Shown: positions 52,397 to 60,941, counted from the first letter of the stretch. The stretch is 64,000 nt of DNA from Ornithinimicrobium cerasi (GCF_003702705.1 NZ_QZMN01000001.1:248001-312000); one strand, 5' to 3'. Notes: generated by a model from the sequence alone, not told the origin. Translations and numbers: made by a program.

Positions 52397-53911
52397 TCAG
52401 CGGCGCCGGTTGCCCGACCCGAACATGATGTCGTCCCAGCTGGGCACGCTCGTGCGGCCCTTGCGCCGGGCGCCGGCGTCTGTCTCGTCCTCGGGAGCGG
52501 CGTCGGCTGTGGCCTGGCTCCCGCCCGCGGCGGCAGGCGCCCCGGCGTCCCCGTCGGCCTCGTGCCCGCCGTGCTGGCCGGTCGACACGTCACCCTGCGC
52601 ACCCGGCTCCTCGTCCGGACGGCCACCCGCGAGAGAGTCGACGTCGTCGTCCGGCGCGTCGGCCCCGTCCAGATCCTCGGCGTCCAGCTCCTCCTCGTCG
52701 ACGTCATCCTCGGCGTCCAGCCCCGTCTCGTCGACGTCCTCCTCATCCGTCCCGAAGAACTCGTCGAAGCTCACCTCGAGGGGGTCGGCGGTCCGGGCGT
52801 AGGTGCCCTCCGGCTCCGACTCCCCGTCAGACCCGTCAGGACCGCCCACCGCAGCGGGCAGCTTGGGGATGCGCAGCCGGCGGCGCTCCCGCCGCCGTCG
52901 GGCGGACGGGTCCTCCGGGGTTGCGTCGTCGCCGTGCCCGGGCTCGCCGTGGCCGGCCCCGTCGTGCCCGTTCCCGTCGTGCGGGCCCCCGTCGTGCGGG
53001 CCCCCGTCGTGCAGACCCTCGCCACCGGGCGCCACGACGGGCGAGGGTGACTCGGCGGCCGACCCCCGGGAGTGCGCGGCCGGCGGGTCGCCCTGCTGCG
53101 CGTGGTCGAAGTCGAAGTCCTCGATCGGCAGCACCTCGTCGACGAGCTCGCCACCGGCCCCGGGAGCGCCCGCGGAGGGGTCCTGAGCGTCGTCCTGCCG
53201 TTCCGTACCCTCCGTGCGCCGCGGCCGCCGCGTCGCCGTGCGGCGCTGCCGCCGGGCCCGCATCGTGGCCATCAGGTCGTTGGCCTCGTCCGTGCCGGCC
53301 GCCGTCCCGAGCAGGGGGTGCCCGGCCAGCCCGCCGGGCAGCGCCTGCTCGTCCTCGCTGAGCCACCGGGCCTCGTCGTCCAGCGCCTCCAGGGAGCGGT
53401 CGGGGACGGCGTAGTGCCAGGCCGCCCGCCGCTCGCGCCCCCCGGCGCTGAAGACGACGAGCACCGTCCACGGGCCCTGCGCCTCGGTCCGGGCCGCGTC
53501 CCAGGCGATCTCCTCCGACCGCACCCCGCGGGTCTGCAGGCGCTCCCGCACCCGCCGCTCCAGGGTGTGGGACCCGTCGGTGCGTCCCTGGGCGCGCACG
53601 GCGGCGGCGCGCGCCAGGCCGACGACGTGCTCGCGCTCGGCGAGCACCGGCCCCTCGAACCGCTGCACCCGCGCCAGGTCCCAGCCCGTCGCCGAGGCGA
53701 CCTCCTCCGCCGTCTGCCCGGCGCGGATCATCGACTGGACCTCGCGGGGGGTGGCGGCCGAGCCGGTGCGCTGCGGGGTGGGTGCGTGGGGGCGGGCTCG
53801 CAGCGCCGCCCGCAGGCGGTCGTCCACGGGAACGGCATACCGGGTGCCGTCGTCGGCGACCACGACGAGGCGACCACCGTCGTCGAGCTCGGTGAACTGG
53901 AGCTGCTGCAT
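52397..53911 (-). CDS. sepH: Septation protein SepH
   Basis: A 504-aa cell-division protein that, in Streptomyces and mycobacteria, binds FtsZ and promotes its assembly. The conserved N-terminal DUF3071 domain (1-165) begins MQQLQFTELDDGGRLVVVA. It contains a helix-turn-helix-like segment (TPREVQSMIRAGQTAEEVA, SATGWDLARVQRFEGPV) and AAWHYAVPDRSLEALDDEAR. The remaining ~300 residues are acidic and disordered, with a tandem HDGGP repeat near residue 300. ATG 53911 overlaps no other gene. It is divergent from the TRIC channel gene. Confidence 0.92.
   Translation of the reverse strand: MQQLQFTELDDGGRLVVVADDGTRYAVPVDDRLRAALRARPHAPTPQRTGSAATPREVQSMIRAGQTAEEVASATGWDLARVQRFEGPVLAEREHVVGLARAAAVRAQGRTDGSHTLERRVRERLQTRGVRSEEIAWDAARTEAQGPWTVLVVFSAGGRERRAAWHYAVPDRSLEALDDEARWLSEDEQALPGGLAGHPLLGTAAGTDEANDLMATMRARRQRRTATRRPRRTEGTERQDDAQDPSAGAPGAGGELVDEVLPIEDFDFDHAQQGDPPAAHSRGSAAESPSPVVAPGGEGLHDGGPHDGGPHDGNGHDGAGHGEPGHGDDATPEDPSARRRRERRRLRIPKLPAAVGGPDGSDGESEPEGTYARTADPLEVSFDEFFGTDEEDVDETGLDAEDDVDEEELDAEDLDGADAPDDDVDSLAGGRPDEEPGAQGDVSTGQHGGHEADGDAGAPAAAGGSQATADAAPEDETDAGARRKGRTSVPSWDDIMFGSGNRRR
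52958..53017 (-). repeat. 15-bp tandem repeat in sepH
   Basis: Four 15-bp units start with CCCGTCGTGC on the plus strand at 52958, 52973, 52988 and 53003; the middle two are identical. Because 15 is a multiple of three, copy number can change without breaking sepH. They encode HDGGP-like units in the flexible tail. Confidence 0.8.
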
Positions 53912-53975
53912 GGTTCACCACTGTGCCACCCGCAGCCCCGCCGGACCGACAGGGCACGCCGCCGGGGCGGGTGGT

Positions 53976-53981
53976 TACGCT
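53976..53981 (+). promoter_or_regulatory. -10 element TACGCT before TRIC gene
   Basis: TACGCT ends 9 nt before ATG 53991, so the leader would be very short or absent. Confidence 0.35.
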
Positions 53982-53990
53982 GAGCTGGCC

Positions 53991-54662
53991 ATGACCGTGC
54001 CGCCCGAACACGCGCTCCTCGCGCTCGACGTCGTGGGCATCTTCGTGTTCGCCATCTCCGGCGGACTGGTCGGCATCCGGGCCCGGCTGGACCTCTTCGG
54101 CATCGCGGTCCTGGCCTGGGTCACCGGCCTGGGGGGCGGCATCATCCGCGACGTCTTCCTGGGTGACCTGCCCCCGGTCGGCATCTCCAACCCGTGGTAC
54201 GCCGGGAGCGTCCTCGCCGCCGGGGTCGTCGTCGTCCTCCTCCTTCCCCGCCTGCGCGAGCTGCGCCGCCGCAACCCCGACGTCCGCCTCGGCTACATCA
54301 CCCGCCTCGTCAAGTACCTCGACGCCGTCGGGCTCGCCGTCTTCGCCGTCTCCGGCGCCGCCAAGGCGGTCGACCTCGGGGCGCCGCCGCTGGCCTGCGT
54401 CTTCGTCGGGGGCATCACGGCCGTGGGCGGGGGCGCCCTGCGGGACGTGCTCGTCGGTCAGGTCCCCGAGGTGCTGCGGCGCGAGGTGTATGCCGTGCCC
54501 GCCGTCCTGGGCGCCGTGGTCGTCGTGCTGGCGGACGCGCTCGACGCGCTCGGCCCCGTCGTCCTCGTGCTGTCCGCCGCCCTCGTCTTCGTGATGCGCG
54601 TCACCGCCATCGTCCTCGACCTCAACGTCCCCACCCCCCGCCCGACAGGAGCCAACCCATGA
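53991..54662 (+). CDS. TRIC-type (UPF0126) cation channel protein
   Basis: A 223-aa membrane protein with seven helices in two inverted repeats. Each repeat has the glycine-rich block: GLGGGIIRDVFLGDLPP and AVGGGALRDVLVGQVPE. These match prokaryotic TRIC channels, which pass potassium or other cations as trimers; glycine uptake has also been proposed for relatives. Its stop overlaps hemH by ATGA. Confidence 0.9.
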   Translation: MTVPPEHALLALDVVGIFVFAISGGLVGIRARLDLFGIAVLAWVTGLGGGIIRDVFLGDLPPVGISNPWYAGSVLAAGVVVVLLLPRLRELRRRNPDVRLGYITRLVKYLDAVGLAVFAVSGAAKAVDLGAPPLACVFVGGITAVGGGALRDVLVGQVPEVLRREVYAVPAVLGAVVVVLADALDALGPVVLVLSAALVFVMRVTAIVLDLNVPTPRPTGANP

Positions 54663-55906
54663 CGCAGCCGACCGTGGACCCCGCCGACGAGACGAGGACG
54701 GCCAGCGGTCCGGGGGCCGACCTGCCCCCCGGGCCGGTCGAGCCCGTCCGGGCCACCGAGGACGAGGTGGTGGCCGAGCTCGAGGAGGGCCTGTCCCGCG
54801 AGGACGACACCCGCCTCTTCCCCTACCAGGCGGTGGTCCTCACCTCCTTCGGCGGACCGGAGGCCCCCGAGGAGGTCATGCCGTTCCTGCGGCGGGTCAC
54901 CGCCGGTCGCGGGATCCCCGACGAGCGCCTCGAGGCGGTCGCCGAGCACTACCTGCACTTCGGGGGGCGGAGCCCGATCAACGACCAGAACCGGGCCCTC
55001 GTCGACGCCCTCCGGGAGGAGATGGAGCGACGGGAGATCTCGCTGCCCGTCCTCTTCGGCAACCGCAACTCGGAGCCGTTCCTCGTGGACACGCTGCGGC
55101 AGGCGGCCGAGGAGGGGATGACCTCGGTGCTGGCCCTGACCACCAGCGCCTACTCGTGCTACTCCTCGTGCCGGCAGTACCGGGAGGACATCGCGGCGGC
55201 CGTCGACGAGCTGGCGGCCGAGGGCCGCACGGTGCACGTCGACAAGGTGCGGCAGTACTGGAACCACCCCGGCTTCTCCCGGGCCAACGCCCGGATCGTC
55301 ACCGAGGGCGTCCGGGCCGTGCGGGAGCGCACCGGCACCACCCCGCACGTCGTCTTCGTCACCCACTCCCTGCCGACCGCCATGGACGACACCTCCGGAC
55401 CCGGCGACAGCGAGGGCAACCTCTACTCCTCCCAGCACCGCGAGCTGGCCGCCGCCATCACCGCCGAGGTCGCCAGCACCCTGGGCGCCGAGGTGGGGCA
55501 CGACCTGACCTACTGCTCGCGGTCCGGTCCGCCGAGCCAGCCCTGGCTGGAGCCGGACGTCAACGACCACCTCCGCGCGCTGCACGGCCGGGGCGTGGAG
55601 CACGTCGTCCTGGCGCCGATCGGCTTCGTCTCCGACCACATGGAGGTCGTCTTCGACCTGGACACCGAGGCGCAGGAGACGGCGCAGGGGCTGGGGATGG
55701 ACGTCCTGCGCGTGCCGACGGTGGGGACCGACACGGAGTTCGTCGTCGGCCTGGTCGACCTGGTCCTGGAGCGGGCCGCTCAGGCCCGCGCCGAGGACGT
55801 GCCGCTGCCGACCTGGCCGGGCAGCGACCCGCGGCCCGCGGTCTGCCTGCCCGGCTGCTGCCCGAACCTGCGGGTGGCCAAGCCTGCCGCCTGCGGCAGC
55901 GACTGA
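54659..55906 (+). CDS. hemH: Ferrochelatase (coproporphyrin type)
   Basis: A 415-aa enzyme that inserts Fe(II) into a porphyrin. In actinobacteria the substrate is coproporphyrin III (CpfC/HemH route). Blocks are VVLTSFGGPEAPEEVMPFL, HYLHFGGRSPINDQNRALV, VFVTHSLPTAM (catalytic His) and APIGFVSDHMEVVFDLDTEA. The C-terminal cluster CLPGCCPNLR and the Cys in SAYSCYSSC are the ligands of the [2Fe-2S] centre known from actinobacterial enzymes. An N-terminal acidic tail of ~50 residues is extra. It is coupled to the TRIC gene. Confidence 0.94.
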   Translation: MTQPTVDPADETRTASGPGADLPPGPVEPVRATEDEVVAELEEGLSREDDTRLFPYQAVVLTSFGGPEAPEEVMPFLRRVTAGRGIPDERLEAVAEHYLHFGGRSPINDQNRALVDALREEMERREISLPVLFGNRNSEPFLVDTLRQAAEEGMTSVLALTTSAYSCYSSCRQYREDIAAAVDELAAEGRTVHVDKVRQYWNHPGFSRANARIVTEGVRAVRERTGTTPHVVFVTHSLPTAMDDTSGPGDSEGNLYSSQHRELAAAITAEVASTLGAEVGHDLTYCSRSGPPSQPWLEPDVNDHLRALHGRGVEHVVLAPIGFVSDHMEVVFDLDTEAQETAQGLGMDVLRVPTVGTDTEFVVGLVDLVLERAAQARAEDVPLPTWPGSDPRPAVCLPGCCPNLRVAKPAACGSD

Positions 55907-55908
55907 GC

Positions 55909-56769
55909 GTGAGGGCCCCCGACCCCACCACCGTCCCGCTCGAGGACCGGGCGGCGCTCGAGGCCCTCGCCGTCGACCTCGCCCAGGCGGCTGGCGCATT
56001 GGTGCTCGACGAGAGGCCCGACCACACGGTCGTGCACCACACCAAGAGCACCGACCTCGACGTCGTCACGGTGATGGACACGCGGTCCGAGCGGTTGCTG
56101 CGCGACCGGATCGCGGCCGTCCGCCCCGACGACGGCATCCTCGGCGAGGAGGACGGCCACACCTCCGGCAGCTCGGGGCTGACCTGGGTGCTCGACCCGA
56201 TCGACGGCACCGTGAACTACCTCTACGACCTCCCCGCGTATGCCGTGTCCGTCGCCGTCGTCGTCGGTGACCCCACCGTCCCGGGTGCGTGGACGAGCGT
56301 GGCCGGCGCGGTCGTCAACCCCCGCACGGGGGAGACGTTCTCGGCCCACGCGGGCGGCGGTGCCCGGTTGGCGACGCGCGGACCGGGGGGCGCACGGCAT
56401 ACCGCGGACCTGGCGGTCTCGGGCGCGGCCGACCTGGAGGGACTGCTCGTCGCGACGGGGTTCTCCTACGACCGGGAGGCCCGGGTCCGGCAGGCGGCGA
56501 CGGTCGCCCACCTGCTGCCCCGCGTCCGCGACATCAGGCGGATGGGCGCGGCGGCCCTGGACCTGTGCCACGTCGCCGCCGGCCGCGTCGACGCCTACTA
56601 CGAGCGCGGGGTGAGCGCGTGGGACGTCGCGGCCGGGGTGCTGCTCGTCACCGAGGCCGGCGGTCGGGTGAGCGGCGCCTCGCCCGACTCCCCGCCCTCC
56701 GGCGACCTCGTCGTGGCCGGCGGCCCGACCGCCCACCGGGCGCTGCTGGAGGCGCTCGCGGAAGCGTGA
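55909..56769 (+). CDS. Inositol monophosphatase family protein
   Basis: A 286-aa magnesium phosphatase. Metal ligands are in GILGEEDGH, WVLDPIDGTVNYLYDLP and VSAWDVAAGVLLVTEAGG. It would hydrolyse inositol-phosphate or a related sugar phosphate; in actinobacteria this class feeds inositol lipids or mycothiol. GTG 55909 begins 2 nt after the hemH stop, so it is likely co-transcribed. Fructose-1,6-bisphosphate or histidinol phosphate are alternative substrates. Confidence 0.9.
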   Translation: MRAPDPTTVPLEDRAALEALAVDLAQAAGALVLDERPDHTVVHHTKSTDLDVVTVMDTRSERLLRDRIAAVRPDDGILGEEDGHTSGSSGLTWVLDPIDGTVNYLYDLPAYAVSVAVVVGDPTVPGAWTSVAGAVVNPRTGETFSAHAGGGARLATRGPGGARHTADLAVSGAADLEGLLVATGFSYDREARVRQAATVAHLLPRVRDIRRMGAAALDLCHVAAGRVDAYYERGVSAWDVAAGVLLVTEAGGRVSGASPDSPPSGDLVVAGGPTAHRALLEALAEA

Positions 56770-56921
56770 GCGGCCCGGTTCGCGCCGGGGACCGTCCATA
56801 GGGCACAATCCGCCCGACAGCAGGGGCGAGTGCGCCGTCCGGTGCCTCGGGCACAAAACCGGTGCCCCACGCGTTCTGGACCGCTGACGACGCTTCACGA
56901 AGGACTTTCGAAGGAGAGGAC
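56770..56921 (+). promoter_or_regulatory. Upstream region of the DUF4193 gene
   Basis: A 152-nt gap. CACAAT at 56805-56810 is a possible -10. CGAAGGAG at 56910-56917 is a strong ribosome site for ATG 56922. I see no RNA gene. Confidence 0.35.
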
Positions 56922-57221
56922 ATGGCGACCGACTACGACGCCCCGCGCAAGACCGACGACGAGCTCAACGAGGACTCCCTGGAGGAGCTCAAGGCGCGGC
57001 GCAACGACAAGAGCTCCGGTCAGGTCGACATCGACGAGACCGACCAGGCGGAGGGGTTCGAGCTCCCGGGGGCGGACCTGTCCAACGAGGAGCTGTCCGT
57101 CCACGTGCTGCCGCGGCAGCAGGACGAGTTCACCTGCTCCCGCTGCTTCCTGGTGCACCACCGCAGCCAGCTCGCCAAGGAGGTCGGCGGGCTGCCGGTC
57201 TGCTCCGAGTGCGCCGCCTGA
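56922..57221 (+). CDS. DUF4193 zinc-ribbon-like protein
   Basis: A 99-aa acidic protein. The last third carries two CxxC pairs, [16 protein letters not shown] and VCSECAA, a zinc ribbon as in actinobacterial DUF4193. The N-terminus ([20 protein letters not shown]) is also conserved. The function is unknown. The strong ribosome site suggests high expression. It lies 7 nt before dut, as in many actinobacterial genomes. Confidence 0.9.
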   Translation: MATDYDAPRKTDDELNEDSLEELKARRNDKSSGQVDIDETDQAEGFELPGADLSNEELSVHVLPRQQDEFTCSRCFLVHHRSQLAKEVGGLPVCSECAA

Positions 57222-57228
57222 CGCCCGG

Positions 57229-57747
57229 ATGCTGACCGTCCCCGTCGCGCTGCGACGCCTCGACCCCGCGCTGCCGGTGCCCCGGCAGGCCCGGGAGGGG
57301 GACGCCGGGGTCGACCTGCACGCGCGCGAGGACCGCACGCTGGCGCCGGGGGAGCGCGCCCTGGTCCCGACCGGCGTGGCGATCGCCCTCCCACCGGGGT
57401 ATGCCGCGTTCGTCCACCCGCGCAGCGGGCTGGCCGCGCGGCACGGGGTGTCGATCGTCAACGCGCCGGGGACCGTCGACGCGGGTTACCGTGGGGAGAT
57501 CCTGGTGAACCTGGTGAACACCGACACCCGGGAGGCCTTCTCCGTGCGACGTGGCGACCGGATCGCGCAACTCGTCGTGCAGCAGGTGGCCACCCCGGTG
57601 TTCGAGGTGGTCGACGAGCTGCCCGGCTCCGAGCGGGGTGCCGGCGGCCACGGGCACACCGGTACGACCAGCGACACCGATCCGACCGGCGCGCCCGTCG
57701 GGCGCGCGACCGCTGATCCGCGTGATCAGCACGACCTGGAGGACTGA
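57229..57747 (+). CDS. dut: dUTP diphosphatase
   Basis: A 172-aa trimeric enzyme that hydrolyses dUTP to dUMP and keeps uracil out of DNA. The five motifs are present: [42 protein letters not shown] and [12 protein letters not shown]. In the last one, His replaces the stacking Phe that is usual. About 25 further residues form an acidic tail. ATG 57229 fits the family start. It precedes DUF3710. Confidence 0.95.
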   Translation: MLTVPVALRRLDPALPVPRQAREGDAGVDLHAREDRTLAPGERALVPTGVAIALPPGYAAFVHPRSGLAARHGVSIVNAPGTVDAGYRGEILVNLVNTDTREAFSVRRGDRIAQLVVQQVATPVFEVVDELPGSERGAGGHGHTGTTSDTDPTGAPVGRATADPRDQHDLED

Positions 57748-57754
57748 GTCACCC

Positions 57755-58666
57755 GTGGGACTGTTTGGCCGGAAGAAGAACGCGTCCGTGGACGACGTCG
57801 ACGTGCTCGTCGGGGACGGCGCGGACGACGTCATCCGTCCCGAGCCCGCGCCGGGGGAGCCGGGCGTGGACCGGGACTGGGACCGGGCCGGTGACGGGCC
57901 CTACGACGTGGCCGAGTGGCCCGACCTCGACGGACGGGTCGACCTGGGCGCGCTCCGGCTGCCGGCCGTCGCGGGCATGCAGATGCGGCTCGACATCGAG
58001 CAGGGCACCGGCCGGGTCGTCGGGGCGACGGTCACCTTCGGCGCCTCGCAGGCCCAGGTCCAGGTCTTCGCCGCCCCCCGCACGCTGGGCCTGTGGGACG
58101 AGCTGCGGCCGGAGATCGCCCGGGGCCTCGTGGACGCCGGTGGCGCGGCCGAGACGGTGAAGGGCGTGATGGGCAAGGAGCTGCACGCCCGGATGCCGGG
58201 GCGAGCCCCCGACGGGAGGGTCGCCTTCCAGCCTGCGCGCTTCCTGGGGATCGACGGGCCGCGCTGGTTCCTGCGCGTCGTCGTCAACGGCCCGGCGGCC
58301 GCCGACGACGCCCAGATGGCCCCCGTCCTGTCCTTCGTCCGGAGCATCGTGGTCCGGCGCGGGGACGAGCCCCGCCCGCCCCGCGAGGTGCTCGAGCTCA
58401 CCGCGCCCCAGGGGGTCCTGGAGGCCGCGGCCAAGCAGGCACAGGCCCGCCGCGAGCAGGCGGCCCGCGCCGCGGCCGAGCAGGTCGCGCAGCAGGCGCC
58501 CTCCCTCGCCCGGCAGGACGCCACCCAGCTGGCCGGCATCCGCCGGGGTGCCGGTCCGGCCTCGAGCCCCGACGGTGGCTCGACGGACGGTGCCGGGCGG
58601 CACCGTCCGCCCGAGGCTGCGCCCACCGAGGCGCCGAAGGCGCCCTCCAACCCCGAGTTCACGTGA
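57755..58666 (+). CDS. DUF3710 family protein
   Basis: A 303-aa soluble protein of the actinobacterial DUF3710 family. It begins GLFGRKKNASVDD, and the core (about 45-205) has LGALRLPAVAGMQMRLDIEQ, TLGLWDELRPEIARGL and GIDGPRWFLRVVVNGPAAAD. The C-terminal third is Ala/Gln-rich helix followed by a disordered tail. The function is unknown. It lies 7 nt after dut and overlaps DUF3159 by GTGA. In other genomes an OB-fold gene often sits between the two; it is absent here. Confidence 0.86.
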   Translation: MGLFGRKKNASVDDVDVLVGDGADDVIRPEPAPGEPGVDRDWDRAGDGPYDVAEWPDLDGRVDLGALRLPAVAGMQMRLDIEQGTGRVVGATVTFGASQAQVQVFAAPRTLGLWDELRPEIARGLVDAGGAAETVKGVMGKELHARMPGRAPDGRVAFQPARFLGIDGPRWFLRVVVNGPAAADDAQMAPVLSFVRSIVVRRGDEPRPPREVLELTAPQGVLEAAAKQAQARREQAARAAAEQVAQQAPSLARQDATQLAGIRRGAGPASSPDGGSTDGAGRHRPPEAAPTEAPKAPSNPEFT

Positions 58667-59445
58667 GCGCTGCCGGGGAGCAGCTGCCCGGCGCGGGGGC
58701 CGGCTCTGACGGCCGTCCTGTCGCCGGGCTCGCCGAGGCCACCGTCGAGCAGGTCATCCGCCGCCGGGTGAGCGACGCCCTCGGCGGCTGGTACGGGTCC
58801 CTGGAGACCGCCCTGCCGACGGTCGCCCTCGTCGTCACCTGGCTGGTCACGGACTCCGTGCGGTCCGCGGTCGTCGCGGCCGCCGCGCTCCTCGTCGTCC
58901 TCGCCGTCGTGCGGCAGCTCCTCGGCGGGTCCTGGCGCTTCCTCGGCTCGGCGGTGGTGGCGACCGCCCTGGCCGCCTTCTTCGCGCTGCGATCCGGGCA
59001 GGCCGAGGACGCGTTCCTGCCCGGCATCATCATCAGCGCCCTCTACGGTGTGGGTGCCCTCGTCTCCATCCTCGCGCGCTGGCCCCTCGTCGGCTTCATC
59101 GTCGCGATCGGGGACCCCGACTTCGCCGAGCGGCCCGCGGCGTGGCGCCGCGACCGCGGCCTGGTGGCCGTGTGCAGCCGTCTGACCTGGGTGCTGGTCG
59201 CCCTCTTCACGCTGCGCATCGCCATCATGCTGCCGCTCTACCTCGCCGGTGAGGTGGCCTGGCTCGGGGTTGCCAAGATCGGGCTCGGCTGGCCCGCCTA
59301 CCTCCTCGCCATCGTCGTCATGGGGATGATGCTCGCGACCGGTCACACGCGCCAGACGGACGACGGCGGAGGGGCCGACGACGTGACCGAGCGCATGCTC
59401 TCGGCGAGCCTGGAGCGCGAGCAGGATGAGCACCGCGAGCGCTGA
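58663..59445 (+). CDS. DUF3159 membrane protein
   Basis: A 260-aa membrane protein with about six helices and the DUF3159 blocks GGWYGSLETALPTVALVVTW, DAFLPGIIISALYG and RWPLVGFIVAIGDPDF. The function is unknown; related proteins resemble intracellular septation protein A. The cytoplasmic tail is acidic. It is coupled at both ends: GTGA with DUF3710 and a 20-nt overlap with the methyltransferase gene. Confidence 0.87.
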   Translation: MSAAGEQLPGAGAGSDGRPVAGLAEATVEQVIRRRVSDALGGWYGSLETALPTVALVVTWLVTDSVRSAVVAAAALLVVLAVVRQLLGGSWRFLGSAVVATALAAFFALRSGQAEDAFLPGIIISALYGVGALVSILARWPLVGFIVAIGDPDFAERPAAWRRDRGLVAVCSRLTWVLVALFTLRIAIMLPLYLAGEVAWLGVAKIGLGWPAYLLAIVVMGMMLATGHTRQTDDGGGADDVTERMLSASLEREQDEHRER

Positions 59446-60808
59446 CCCGCCCGGCGGCCCCCCGGGGGCTGCCGGTCCCGCCGTCGGGGACGTGCTCGTC
59501 GTCGACGTCGGCCCGGTCGCCCACGGCGGGCACTGCGTGGCCCGGCGCGACGGGGACGGCCTGGTCCTCTTCGTCCGGCACACCCTGCCCGGGGAGCGCG
59601 TCCGGGCACGGGTCACCGAGCTGGGGCCGGGGGGCCGGTTCGTGCGCGCGGACGCCGTCGAGATCCTCGTCCCGTCGCCCGGCCGGGTGGTGCCGCCGTG
59701 CCCGTTCTCGGGGCCGGGGCGGTGCGGCGGCTGCGACTGGCAGCACGTCGCGCTTGGGGCGCAGCGCGACCTCAAGGCCGCGGTCGTGGCCGAGCAGCTG
59801 GTGCGCCTCGGCGGCTTTTCCCCCGAGGCGGTCTCCGCGCTCGGGATCACCTGCGAGGCGGTCCCCGGCGACGTCGACGGCCTGCGGTGGCGGACCCGGG
59901 TCGAGGTCACGGTGGCCGTCGGTGCCGACGGGCGCCGGGCGAGCGGCCTGCGCCGGCACCGCTCCCACGAGGTCCTCCCCGTGGACGACTGCCGCATCGC
60001 CACGCCGGAGGTCCTGGCGACCGGCGTCTTCGACGGGCCCGGCACCCACGACGCCGCCGTCGCGCTGGACGCGGTCGCCCCGTCGGTGGGCGACCCGGTC
60101 GTCGTGCCGCTCGTCCTCGCCGCGCCGCCGCGACCGCGTCGTGGGCAGCGCCCCCGCGGCCGGGCCGCGACCCGGCGGGCGGCGGGGAAGCGGCATACCC
60201 CGGCCCCGGCCGGAGAGGTGCCCGAGGTGACCGAGCGGGTCGGCCCGCACGAGTTCACCCTGTCCGCCCGGGGCTTCTGGCAGGTGCACCCCGGCTCGGC
60301 GGCGATCTTCACCGAGCAGGTGCTGGCGTGGCTCGACCCCCGGCCGGGGGAGCGCGCTCTCGACCTCTACTCCGGCGTGGGGCTCTTCGCCGTGCCGCTC
60401 GCCGACGCGGTGGGTCCCGGCGGCAGCGTGCTCGCGGTGGAGGCGGACCGGACGGCGACCCGGTCCGCCCGGCGAAACCTCCAGGGTCGCCCCTGGGCGG
60501 ACGCCGTCGCCGAACCGGTCGAGAGCGCTCTGGCCCGGCTCGTCGCGGTCGACGACCGCCCCGACGTCGTGGTCCTCGACCCGCCCCGCAGCGGCGCCGG
60601 CCGCAAGGTGGTCGAGGCGCTGGGTCGCCTCGCCCCCCGGGCGGTCGTCTACGTCGCCTGCGACCCCGCGGCCCTGGCCCGGGACCTCGCCACCGCGCGG
60701 GCCGTGGGGCTGGAGCTGGCCGCGCTGCGGGTGCTCGACGCCTTCCCGATGACCCACCACGTCGAGTGCCTGGCCCTGCTCGTGCCCACGGCCGACCCGA
60801 CGGACTGA
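59426..60808 (+). CDS. TRAM-domain 5-methyluridine RNA methyltransferase (RlmD/TrmA family)
   Basis: A 460-aa SAM-dependent enzyme that would methylate uridine C5 in rRNA or tRNA. A TRAM domain (about 10-75) is followed by the iron-sulfur cysteines in CPFSGPGRCGGCDWQHV. The SAM site is ALDLYSGVGLFAVPLADAVG, motif IV is VVLDPPRSGAGRKV, and the nucleophile is in YVACDPAALARDL. A basic insert (PRPRRGQRPRGRAATRRA) near residue 235 is unusual and may bind RNA. ATG 59426 overlaps DUF3159 by 20 nt. Confidence 0.9.
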   Translation: MSTASADPPGGPPGAAGPAVGDVLVVDVGPVAHGGHCVARRDGDGLVLFVRHTLPGERVRARVTELGPGGRFVRADAVEILVPSPGRVVPPCPFSGPGRCGGCDWQHVALGAQRDLKAAVVAEQLVRLGGFSPEAVSALGITCEAVPGDVDGLRWRTRVEVTVAVGADGRRASGLRRHRSHEVLPVDDCRIATPEVLATGVFDGPGTHDAAVALDAVAPSVGDPVVVPLVLAAPPRPRRGQRPRGRAATRRAAGKRHTPAPAGEVPEVTERVGPHEFTLSARGFWQVHPGSAAIFTEQVLAWLDPRPGERALDLYSGVGLFAVPLADAVGPGGSVLAVEADRTATRSARRNLQGRPWADAVAEPVESALARLVAVDDRPDVVVLDPPRSGAGRKVVEALGRLAPRAVVYVACDPAALARDLATARAVGLELAALRVLDAFPMTHHVECLALLVPTADPTD

Positions 60809-60911
60809 CGCACCCCCCGCCGGTATGCCGTGGCGCGGCCCCGGCGGACCGTGACCGCGTGCGCCGTGGCCGGGTGCGGCAGGATGGGGGCGTCCGCCCG
60901 CGTGCCGCCGG

Positions 60912-60941
60912 TTGCCCACCGGCGGCCGGATGAGATATCTT
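60912..60941 (+). promoter_or_regulatory. acnA promoter
   Basis: TTGCCC (60912-60917) and TATCTT (60936-60941) are 18 bp apart. The -10 lies inside the left arm of the palindrome at 60936-60953. Confidence 0.5.

Larger units (their letters stand above)
733..60830. repeat. Dispersed word GGTATGCCG / CGGCATACC
   Basis: Forward copies begin at 6343, 9776, 11535, 17423, 20260, 25682, 29118, 30040, 50944, 57398 and 60822. Reverse copies begin at 8394, 10211, 17997, 22979, 31929, 36590, 41347, 50522, 53833, 56395 and 60191. Eight more sites keep the 8-mer GTATGCCG/CGGCATAC: 733, 1080, 3356, 6950, 17306, 34907, 54488 and 56238. Most copies are inside genes and four lie outside. The acnA gene and the 41.4-50.5 kb stretch have none. 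Copies were counted by eye, so a few may be missed. Confidence 0.8.

Noticed and set aside
52958-53017. CRISPR-like array
   Set aside because: The 15-bp units are directly adjacent, with no spacers, and lie in frame inside sepH.
733-60830. GGTATGCCG as an FtsK-orienting or other polarity sequence
   Set aside because: The copies are split 11 to 11 between strands, whereas polarity signals are strongly skewed within a replichore.
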